The notes beneath the pieces were generated by a model, which searched no databases, was not told the DNA's origin, and worked only from the letters and a program-made list of their open reading frames with translations. From an uncultured Phascolarctobacterium sp. (GTDB taxonomy: Bacteria; Bacillota; Negativicutes; Acidaminococcales; Acidaminococcaceae): DNA of 15,238 nucleotides. The stretch is from assembly GCA_900544885.1 (NCBI GenBank), contig UQWU01000043.1:1-15238 (forward strand). Reading direction: 5' to 3'. This document shows, in pieces, positions 6,589 through 13,200 of the stretch. Every line of letters starts with the position of its first letter. Position 1 is the stretch's first letter. Made by a program: the position numbers and the translations under genes.

Positions 6589-8099
6589 TATTTTCTCTGC
6601 CTCCATAACTTACTAAACATTGCTCTAGCTGCTAATGAAACATCATCATTCTGCCGCATAGGAAAATAGTCTAAGTCATAATCCACTTTACGTAATAATA
6701 AATTTCCGCTAGGTTGAATATGCATTTTCAAAATATTAGCAATTTCTTCCATAATATATACAAAATCTTGGTAACTCCAAACACTTCGATCTATAAAATC
6801 AGGCAATATTGGTTTAGCAAATTTCATATAGTACGGATTTTTATCACAAATCAAAAAATCACAAGCGTCTATAGCTGCTTCTAATTCTTTATCATCCGGC
6901 TGCAAAACAATCTCTGCTTCACAATTTACACTTGCTAAAGTTTGCATCGCTTTATTACGAAAAGTATTTAAAAGCTCTTCATTAATCCCAGTTTCTTTGT
7001 AATAATCCTGCGAAAGTAATATACATATTTTATGCAAAGGTAAACCATAATCCTTTTGATAACAATTTATTGCATCTACTAGGGCAGCCATCCCATGAGT
7101 AATTAAGCAAAATTTATAGCGACTAAATTGTTTTCTTAATGCCAAATATCTATCTTGTATAGTCAAAAAATCATCTTGTAGAACAGATTCTGCCTGTTCT
7201 TGAATACCCAATTTTTGTGCCACTGTTAAATAAAAATCTTTAATACCATCTAGCCCATGCCAATCCTGCATATTCGCTATATGAAGAAACGGCGTATTAA
7301 AACGCTCCTGCATAGTCAAAGCCCATTTTTTACGACGTACAATATTTAATTGAGCAGCTGGTGCATGCTTAATACTATTTAAATCAGCAGCAGGCAAAAA
7401 AGCATTTACCTTAATCCCCATACGTCTGAACATCTCTACCATTGATTGTACTTTTCCTGCACCATTATATCCCCAGATAAAACTTTCAAGATTAATACTC
7501 AAAGGCTGTACTTCTTGTACTTCCATAACATTATTAACTAAAGCATCCATAACTTCTACATATCCGCAGCCAGGATAAACTGCTGTTGACGAAAATTTAG
7601 CATTAATTTTTTGTTTTGCTTTTTCTGAAATAATCTTTCGCGAATTTACTTTATCCATGTGGGAAAATGCTTGTGATTTTACCGGTATAAGCACCGCTTT
7701 AATTTCTGCTTGTAAATTTTTTACTATCCCCTCAATATCATCATTGATAATATCACTAATTACGGATGGTAAAATAAAAATCATTTCCGGTTGCTTTTCT
7801 TTATCAAGCTTACGAAGCAAAGTACAAAGTTTTTCTTCAGCGCCAAAAATAATATCTTTTTCCCGCAAGTCTAAACACTCTAAATCATAAAATGCACTAT
7901 GTCTTGCACGTGCATGATAACGATAATGAAACCCACACCCACGTGGCGAACACATAACTACTAACGCATTTTTTATTTCCGCAATACATGCTAAATTACC
8001 AGATGTTTTCCCGTTAACAGCATAACGATGCAAACTACTAAAATTTTTCATGCCCAAAATCATATTGTCTAAATAATATTCATCTTGATATATTTTCAT
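6588..8099 (-). CDS. Nitrogenase component 1-like subunit, cysteine-poor (D/N-like)
   Basis: 503 residues, divergent member of the nitrogenase component-1 family. Family marks: NALVVMCSPRGCGFHYR (C55 equals the GC cysteine), DIIFGAEEKL (residue 83 onward, the VFGG motif region), FILPSVISDIINDDIEGIV (the C-x-IGDD region), and the C-terminal WSYQDFVYIMEEI. Of the three usual cluster cysteines only C55 is in place: the first position is Gly30 (C38 lies nearby) and the third is Ser/Pro. The NifD Cys275 position is Asn (LNIVRRKKWALTMQERFNTP) and no His442 equivalent is evident. It therefore resembles NifN or other subunits that lean on their partner for cluster binding. AGAGG lies 9 nt before ATG, within the left copy of the 14-bp repeat flanking the IS30 element. 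Before that insertion the gene started 21 nt after the binding-protein stop. Present transcription must cross the IS or start at an unseen promoter. Confidence 0.75.
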   Translation of the reverse strand: MKIYQDEYYLDNMILGMKNFSSLHRYAVNGKTSGNLACIAEIKNALVVMCSPRGCGFHYRYHARARHSAFYDLECLDLREKDIIFGAEEKLCTLLRKLDKEKQPEMIFILPSVISDIINDDIEGIVKNLQAEIKAVLIPVKSQAFSHMDKVNSRKIISEKAKQKINAKFSSTAVYPGCGYVEVMDALVNNVMEVQEVQPLSINLESFIWGYNGAGKVQSMVEMFRRMGIKVNAFLPAADLNSIKHAPAAQLNIVRRKKWALTMQERFNTPFLHIANMQDWHGLDGIKDFYLTVAQKLGIQEQAESVLQDDFLTIQDRYLALRKQFSRYKFCLITHGMAALVDAINCYQKDYGLPLHKICILLSQDYYKETGINEELLNTFRNKAMQTLASVNCEAEIVLQPDDKELEAAIDACDFLICDKNPYYMKFAKPILPDFIDRSVWSYQDFVYIMEEIANILKMHIQPSGNLLLRKVDYDLDYFPMRQNDDVSLAARAMFSKLWRQRK

Positions 8100-8108
8100 A
8101 AAATTCTT

Positions 8109-8122
8109 CCTCTAAATTAATT
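8109..8122. repeat. 14-bp direct repeat flanking the IS30 element (left copy)
   Basis: CCTCTAAATTAATT is identical to 9289-9302 and directly abuts the IS boundary at 8123. It looks like a target-site duplication and carries the ribosome binding site of the downstream nitrogenase-like gene. Fourteen bases is long for the IS30 family, where 2-3 bp is usual. Confidence 0.8.
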
Positions 8123-8148
8123 CCTAAATTGCAATAAGAAGTTGCAAA
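8123..8148. repeat. IS30 terminal inverted repeat, transposase 3' side
   Basis: Starts CCTAAATTGCAATAAGAAGT and aligns with the opposite end, read inward from 9288, at about two thirds of positions, including an identical GAAGTTG core. Confidence 0.75.
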
Positions 8149-8158
8149 TTTTTCCTAA

Positions 8159-9182
8159 TCAAATAGCATAAATTTCATCCAGTTTCGCTTCAAACAAATC
8201 ATCTGGCGTTTTATAACCTAATATCTTACGTGGAAGGTTATTACACCAATCTTCAATCCTAGCTATTGCGTAAAGTCCGTAATCACTTATGCGCTTGCCC
8301 TTAGCTATAAAACGTCGTACCAACCTGTTATGCCTCTCATTGCTCCCTTTTTCCCATGAAGAGTAAGGATGTGCGTAATATAAGTTTCAAGCTTGCTTAG
8401 TTCTGCGAATTCTGAACCATTATCAGTTGTTATGATTTTAAACACTTCGCTGAACTTACTTCCGAAGTATGCTCTAACTTTAGTAAAGCCATCCATTACA
8501 GCAGATGCTGTTTTATCTACTATCTTTACTAAGATATACTTACGGGTATGACGCTCTAATAATGTAGGTAATGCTTCATCAGCCTTATCTTTTTGCCCTA
8601 TGACAAAATCTGCTTTCCAATGCCCGAATTCAAGTCTGTCATCAATATCTGGCCTTTCCTCAATAGAGCGCCCAAGTATTTTTTGTTCTCGTTGACCCTT
8701 TCATACTTTGGTTTTCTAGACAACTTCTCCGGCAGATTATGATTGTGTATCAGCATCAGCCCCTTATCTATGTAGTTATATATGGTCTTTGTACAGAGCA
8801 TGTTTTCTCGTGGGAAATAGCCTTTGGCAAGAGCTTCGCCAACACAAGCATCTATAGAGATCCCAGCATCGAAAAAACGTTCTTCTACATAGGCAATAAA
8901 AGTGAGCTTGTTGAGATATTCACAACGACGACAGGAGTTTGTTCTATTTTTTCGTACGCTTTTTGTCCAGCAATGCTTTAGAACGGGCAACGTGGTCATT
9001 GTAAAGCATGACAGTTCCACGTTTAATCTCATTAAGAATGGTGTTGGGAGCACGCCCTAATTCAGCAGCTATTTTATTGGGAGAGAGATTATCTTTGAGT
9101 CTTGTTTGAATAATTACACGTTCCTCGAAAGAAAGATGTTTACCCTTTTGATGATGTGTGTTAGAATTTTAAGTTGATCCAT
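8159..9182 (-). pseudogene. IS30-family transposase broken by about five frameshifts
   Basis: The intended start is ATG 9182 with AAAGGAG upstream; the stop is at 8161-8159. Joining three frames rebuilds a normal IS30 transposase. The N-terminal HTH part reads HLSFEERVIIQTRLKDNLSP then KIAAELGRAPNTILNEIKRG. The middle reads NSCRRCEYLNKLTF and LCTKTIYNYID. The DDE domain has its first Asp in FGHWKADFVIG, its second in TTDNGSEF and the Glu in SSWEKGSNERHNRLVRRF. Net one-base losses are placed near 9163 (A-run), 8968, 8950 (A-run), 8672 and 8380. The DDE residues survive but cannot be read as one protein. Neighbouring long genes have no frameshifts, so decay is more likely than systematic sequencing error, though two shifts are in homopolymers. 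Confidence 0.88.
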
Positions 9183-9247
9183 AGCGATTCTCCTTTCAGT
9201 TTTATGTCTAGCAACTTAATTCTAACATAGGAGAAACTGCTATGGAT
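9161..9247 (-). other. Self-complementary leader around the transposase start
   Basis: Two pairs of arms lie around the start codon: 9177-9193 with 9230-9247 (17 and 18 bases, one gap and a few mismatches) and 9161-9176 with 9212-9225. In an RNA read into the IS from outside, the first pair would bury the Shine-Dalgarno and ATG of the transposase. A promoter inside the element would omit the upstream arm. Such a device is known from other IS families as protection against read-through activation; for this element it is inferred from the repeats alone. Confidence 0.5.
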
Positions 9248-9262
9248 TTTTTATTTTCTTAG

Positions 9263-9288
9263 GTGTACAACTTCATTTTACAATCTAC
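9263..9288. repeat. IS30 terminal inverted repeat, transposase 5' side
   Basis: Read inward it begins GTAGATTGTAAAATGAAGTT and pairs imperfectly with the repeat at 8123-8148. It is followed outside by the second copy of the 14-bp direct repeat. Confidence 0.7.
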
Positions 9289-9302
9289 CCTCTAAATTAA
9301 TT
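9289..9302. repeat. 14-bp direct repeat flanking the IS30 element (right copy)
   Basis: Identical to 8109-8122. It overlaps the last bases of the binding-protein stop codon (9303-9301), so the insertion preserved that gene's end. Confidence 0.8.
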
Positions 9303-10299
9303 ATAGTTTTATTTCGGGATACATATGCTGAGCCAAATATTTCAATCCATCCTCTGTCCTACAACCAGTACCATAGGTAAATCTTAAAGGAATACTATAA
9401 GTATGCTTATTTTTAATACACTTTAAATTTTTTAACGCTGGATTATCTAAAACTTTATTAATACAAGTTCCATAATCACCATGACTACAAACAACAAAAA
9501 GCACATCCGGATTTTCTTTAACAATGTTTTCCCAACCAATTACTGCTGGATTTTCGCCTACTTGTCCGCCAATACTACTAACCATATTACCAACTAATTT
9601 ATTCTTATCGTAGCAAATTATCGAACTCAAAAATTCTATAATCATAACTTTCGGCTTATGATAATCTTTATTTTTTTCATTGATTTCATCCATGGTCTGA
9701 TAAGTACTATCTATAATTTCATTAGCACGTTGCTCTTTATGAAAAATTTTCCCCAAATCAGCAATAAATTGCATTTCTTTTTCTATTGTTTCTACAGAAA
9801 CATGCTTACTTGGCGAATTAGTATTCAAAGGAATCATTGTCTTTACATTACGTTCATTCCAATAATCCGTATTATTTAAACGATGTCTTACAAAAATACA
9901 TTCCTGGGCAACTATCAAATCAGGATGCATTTGCGTAATATATTCCATATTCAAATTTCCATTAGCAACTTTCTTTATTCTATTAAATTTTTCAGCATTT
10001 TCTTCACGCATAGCATAAGCTCGTTTATTTTGTGCAACAGCTGCTAAAATATTTTTCTCTACATTTAAAGCTAGTAAAGTTTCAGTTTCATTCTCGCCGA
10101 CAACAATAACTCTTTCTGGAATTTGAGAAAAATACTGTTTATTTTTACCTTTAACAAAATAATTATCCACGTTCAAGTTTTCTATTACTATCGATTTATT
10201 ATCTCCACGAAAATGCCGAGAAATGCCATCATGAGAAAAACTGTAGATAAAAAACATCACTATAGTTGCCATAAAAAAATAGATTATCTTATTCATCAT
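9301..10299 (-). CDS. Periplasmic-binding-protein 2 family substrate-binding protein of a FecCD-type importer
   Basis: 332 residues. An N-terminal hydrophobic segment (about 4-20, IIYFFMATIVMFFIYSF) acts as signal or membrane anchor. There is no lipobox cysteine, unlike most Firmicute binding proteins, which suits a diderm with a true periplasm. The mature part has the two-lobed Peripla_BP_2 layout: PERVIVVGENETETLLALNV (lobe 1), YITQMHPDLIVAQE, a linking helix around 170-200, KVMIIEFLSS, VGENPAVIGWENIVKENPDVLFVV, and a C-terminal GTGCRTEDGLKYLAQ. This class binds ferric siderophores, haem, cobalamin or other metal chelates; the ligand cannot be told from sequence. Its ATG overlaps the upstream permease stop (ATGA). 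It is the last uptake gene and its stop touches the IS30 target repeat. Confidence 0.88.
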   Translation of the reverse strand: MMNKIIYFFMATIVMFFIYSFSHDGISRHFRGDNKSIVIENLNVDNYFVKGKNKQYFSQIPERVIVVGENETETLLALNVEKNILAAVAQNKRAYAMREENAEKFNRIKKVANGNLNMEYITQMHPDLIVAQECIFVRHRLNNTDYWNERNVKTMIPLNTNSPSKHVSVETIEKEMQFIADLGKIFHKEQRANEIIDSTYQTMDEINEKNKDYHKPKVMIIEFLSSIICYDKNKLVGNMVSSIGGQVGENPAVIGWENIVKENPDVLFVVCSHGDYGTCINKVLDNPALKNLKCIKNKHTYSIPLRFTYGTGCRTEDGLKYLAQHMYPEIKL

Positions 10300-11312
10300 T
10301 TCATGTACCCATAATTTTTATTAATTAACAAACACACAAAAACAGGTGCACCGATAACTGCAACTACTATTCCTATCGGTATTTCTGAACCAATAATAGC
10401 TATTCTGCTAAATAAGTCTGCTGCAACTACGCATATAGCACCAGTTAAAGCACTCAGCAGCAGTAAAATTTTATAATTGCTACCAATAAATAATCTAACA
10501 ATATGTGGTATTACTAATCCAACAAAACCAATAATTCCACTATTATAAACAATTATGCCTATTACTAATGCACAAATCAGGATATATATATTCCGTGCCC
10601 TTGACAATTTATAACCTAAAGTAACTGATATTTCGTCGCCTAATAACATTAAATTTAAAATTCTAGAATTAAACATAAAAAACAGTGTACTTATAATCAC
10701 AATTACAGTAAGAAGAAAGACATTATTCCAGGTTGCATTTTGCAAGCTTCCCATTAACCAATAAGTAACACTTTGAATATGCTCAACATCAGCAAACATA
10801 CTTATAAGAAGGCTTATCAATGCTGCACATAATGAATTTAAAGCTAACCCTGCTAAAAGCAACGTCGATATACTAACTTTTCCCACAAAGCTTGAGATAG
10901 CTACTATAAATAAGGTAATTACCATAGCTCCTAAAAAAGCAAACAAGCCAACAGCATCAAAGCCCAAAATATTAGAAAAGCCACATATTATTGCAATAAT
11001 AGCACCTAATCCAGCCCCAGAAGATATACCTAATAAATAAGGGTCTGCTAACGGATTACGCATTACTGCTTGCATAACGCAACCTATTACAGCTAAACCA
11101 CAACCAACCATTACTGATAAGAAAAATCTTGGCAATCGTAAATAATAGATAACATCAGCCAAAATATAGTTTTCAATATCATTAGTTATAATACCCTTGA
11201 TTATTTTCCAAGTTTCCACGAAGCTAATATCTATAATCCCTTTACCCAGTAAAAAGAATAATAAAAATGCTACTAATATAAAAAATATTAAAAAACGCAT
11301 AATTTTTTTCAT
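10296..11312 (-). CDS. FecCD-family ABC importer permease (second)
   Basis: 338 residues, about ten hydrophobic segments. Diagnostic FecCD stretches are YLRLPRFFLSVMVGCGLA, MRNPLADPYLLGISSGAGLG, the ISTLLLAGLALN helix, and GFVGLVIPHIVRLFIG, which carries the coupling helix that contacts the ATPase. ATG 11312 is chosen because GAGG, overlapping the end of the ATPase gene (TTGAGG), lies 6 nt upstream; the TTG at 11324 lacks such a site. It starts 8 nt after the ATPase stop. Since it differs from the other permease in the operon, the importer probably has a heterodimeric channel, unlike the BtuC homodimer. Confidence 0.92.
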   Translation of the reverse strand: MKKIMRFLIFFILVAFLLFFLLGKGIIDISFVETWKIIKGIITNDIENYILADVIYYLRLPRFFLSVMVGCGLAVIGCVMQAVMRNPLADPYLLGISSGAGLGAIIAIICGFSNILGFDAVGLFAFLGAMVITLFIVAISSFVGKVSISTLLLAGLALNSLCAALISLLISMFADVEHIQSVTYWLMGSLQNATWNNVFLLTVIVIISTLFFMFNSRILNLMLLGDEISVTLGYKLSRARNIYILICALVIGIIVYNSGIIGFVGLVIPHIVRLFIGSNYKILLLLSALTGAICVVAADLFSRIAIIGSEIPIGIVVAVIGAPVFVCLLINKNYGYMK

Positions 11313-11320
11313 AGAAAGCC

Positions 11321-12079
11321 TCAATTCTTATATGCAATTAACAGTTTTCCATCTGCTCTAGATAAGACATCTGCTTCTACGCCATAAATTTCATAAATAA
11401 ATTCACTTGTTAAAACTTCTTCCGGTGTACCTATTTTTATAACAGTACCATCTTTCATTGCTATTAATTCATCACAATACATAGCCGCAATATTTAAATC
11501 ATGTAAAGCAGCAATAACAGTTACCTGTCTGTGTTTTACTATATTCAGCAATTGCAATTGATATTTAATATCTAAATGATTAGTAGGTTCATCTAAAATT
11601 AGACATTCCGTCTGTTGTGCTAAAGCACGTGCCAACATAACTCTTTGTTGCTCGCCACCGGATAAGCAATTAAAACTACTATGGGCAAAACTTTCCATAC
11701 CTACAATTTTTAAACATTCATTAGCGATAAAATAATCCTCAGCATTATCATCTTCCATAGCACTTTTATATGGACTTCTACCCATCAAAACAATATCAAG
11801 CACCTCAAAATCAAAATTACAAAAATTATGCTGCGCTAAAACAGCCTGCTTTCTTGCTGTTTCTTTCACTGAATAATTTTTTATATTTTGATTATCAATG
11901 TAAATAGTACCGCCACTTGGCTCCAATGTGCGATATATGCATTTCAACATGGTACTTTTACCACTACCATTATGACCTATTATCCCAGTAAACTTTTCTT
12001 CTTTAAAATTCAATGTTATTGTTTTTAAAATTTCTTTTGCTGCTAATTTAAAACTTAAATTTTCTAATCTGATTTGCAC
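11321..12079 (-). CDS. ABC importer ATPase (FecE/BtuD type)
   Basis: 252 residues from a GTG start at 12079, one base after the upstream permease stop, with GGTGGGG 6 nt upstream; a TTG at 12094 would be in frame but has no such site. All nucleotide-binding motifs are present: Walker A GHNGSGKST (35-43), Q-loop Gln83, signature LSGGEQQR (139-146), Walker B CLILDEPTNHLD with catalytic Glu164, and H-loop His193 (ALHDLN). Size and motif spacing fit the siderophore/haem/cobalamin importer group. It lies between the two permease genes and would power uptake from the periplasm at the inner membrane. Confidence 0.93.
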   Translation of the reverse strand: MQIRLENLSFKLAAKEILKTITLNFKEEKFTGIIGHNGSGKSTMLKCIYRTLEPSGGTIYIDNQNIKNYSVKETARKQAVLAQHNFCNFDFEVLDIVLMGRSPYKSAMEDDNAEDYFIANECLKIVGMESFAHSSFNCLSGGEQQRVMLARALAQQTECLILDEPTNHLDIKYQLQLLNIVKHRQVTVIAALHDLNIAAMYCDELIAMKDGTVIKIGTPEEVLTSEFIYEIYGVEADVLSRADGKLLIAYKN

Positions 12080-12080
12080 T

Positions 12081-13124
12081 TTAAACCCCACCAAATTTAT
12101 AATTTCTTTTTAACATCAAATAAATAAAGCACGGAGCTCCAAATAAAGCAAATATTACACCTAACGGTATCTCCATTCCTGCTATAACTGTTCTGGAAAA
12201 AATATCCATTATGACAGAAACTAAACCACCAGTTAAAACAGCAATCGGCAAAAATTTTCTATGATCTGCGCCAAAAAATAATCGTATAATATGAGGAATT
12301 ATTAAACCTATAAAGCCAATAGTTCCTGCGTTAAAAACAATAAAGCCAACTAAAAGGCCATTAAGTAAAATGTATTTTTTTATATATTTATTTAAATCTA
12401 CACCTAAAGTGATTGCTTGCTCTACACCTAATAACATAATATTCAATATACGTAACTGCGATAAAACAAAGCGTAAGCATCCTAAAACTATGAATAAAAG
12501 CAGTAAAACATTTCCTATTTTGGCATTGGCAACATTGCCCATAAGCCAAAAAGTTATTGCTTCCATACCTTCTTTATGTTTACCAAAATATGTTATTAGT
12601 CCTGTCATACTACTACAAACAGCACTAATAGCCATACCTGCAAGAAGCAGATTACTTTTATCTGCAATATAAGAAGATTTAGCAATAAAAATAACCAAAG
12701 TAGATACCAATAAAGCCCCCAAAAAAGCAACTACACCAATAGCATTAGCACCTAAAAAAGAACCTACACCTAAAAAAATAGCTATCGCAGCTCCCAATGA
12801 AGCTCCCGAAGTAATGCCTAAAATATACGGATCTGCTAACGGATTTTGGACAACAGCCTGCATAACAATTCCCGATAAAGTTAAACCCATGCCTACACAA
12901 GCTGACAATAACACTCTGGGTAAACGTAAAGTCCAAATAATATCCAGTAAATATCTATTGCCACTACTAGCATCTAAAATACCTAGCCCTACTAATAACT
13001 GCGTATATACATCATGCAATGACAAATTTACAGAGCCTAATTTTATTCCACAAAATATAGAAAAAAGTAAACATATAAAAAGACAAATTAAAAGGTTATT
13101 CAGATTTATTTTTTTGAAATTCAT
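12081..13124 (-). CDS. FecCD-family ABC importer permease (first)
   Basis: 347 residues, about ten membrane segments, with TLRLPRVLLSACVGMGLTLS, VVQNPLADPYILGITSGASL, NLLLAGMAISAV and GFIGLIIPHIIRLFFGADH. These are the conserved signatures of the siderophore/cobalamin permease family. AGAGGA lies about 5 nt before the ATG. The only sequence between this gene and the receptor stop codon is a strong terminator, leaving about 20 nt. Transcription therefore depends on read-through from the receptor gene. Its stop is separated by one base from the ATPase start. Confidence 0.92.
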   Translation of the reverse strand: MNFKKINLNNLLICLFICLLFSIFCGIKLGSVNLSLHDVYTQLLVGLGILDASSGNRYLLDIIWTLRLPRVLLSACVGMGLTLSGIVMQAVVQNPLADPYILGITSGASLGAAIAIFLGVGSFLGANAIGVVAFLGALLVSTLVIFIAKSSYIADKSNLLLAGMAISAVCSSMTGLITYFGKHKEGMEAITFWLMGNVANAKIGNVLLLLFIVLGCLRFVLSQLRILNIMLLGVEQAITLGVDLNKYIKKYILLNGLLVGFIVFNAGTIGFIGLIIPHIIRLFFGADHRKFLPIAVLTGGLVSVIMDIFSRTVIAGMEIPLGVIFALFGAPCFIYLMLKRNYKFGGV

Positions 13125-13144
13125 TAATTTAATCCTCTTTACTT

Positions 13145-13188
13145 AGTAATAAAAACAGATGGGATAAAAATTTCTCCCATCTGTTTTT
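13145..13188 (-). terminator. Strong intra-cluster terminator after the TonB-dependent receptor
   Basis: A perfect 14-bp inverted repeat (13151-13164 and 13175-13188) with a 10-nt loop. It is flanked by A5 and T5 on both strands, so it is symmetrical. On the minus strand it follows the receptor stop by 12 nt. Partial read-through would give more receptor than importer, a common arrangement; regulated antitermination is an alternative. Confidence 0.88.
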
Positions 13189-13200
13189 CAATAGCACTAA

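Larger units (their letters stand above)
8123..9288 (-). mobile_element. IS30-family insertion sequence, degenerate
   Basis: A 1166-bp element of normal IS30 size, transposase on the minus strand, imperfect terminal inverted repeats (8123-8148 and about 9263-9288) and a 14-bp direct repeat outside both ends. It separates the ABC importer from the nitrogenase-like genes without damaging either reading frame. The 24 bases at its left end are identical to the end of the IS fragment at 78-101. Its transposase is frameshifted, so it is probably not autonomous, although a functional relative elsewhere could act on its ends. Confidence 0.9.

Noticed and set aside
4542..8099. A true nitrogen-fixation (nif) operon.
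   Set aside because: The D/K-like proteins lack the NifD His/Gln catalytic residues and the full ligand set, and no nifH, nifE, nifN or nifV is present in the window.
8100..8160. An outward promoter formed at the IS30 end driving the nitrogenase-like genes.
   Set aside because: A TTGCAA box is present in the terminal repeat (8147-8142 on the minus strand), but no acceptable -10 box lies 16-18 nt downstream.
8598..9053. Independent 151-residue protein within the IS.
   Set aside because: Its middle part is one frame of the broken IS30 transposase and its ends are out-of-frame readings of the same gene.
1..9302. The two IS30 copies with facing 3' ends could form a composite transposon carrying 102-8122.
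   Set aside because: The right copy has its own direct repeats on both sides, which indicates independent insertion, and its transposase is broken. The left copy is only partly visible.
12814..13146. 110-residue plus-strand ORF and other antisense ORFs over the permease, receptor and symporter genes.
   Set aside because: They are mirror frames of well-supported genes, without ribosome binding sites or recognisable domains.
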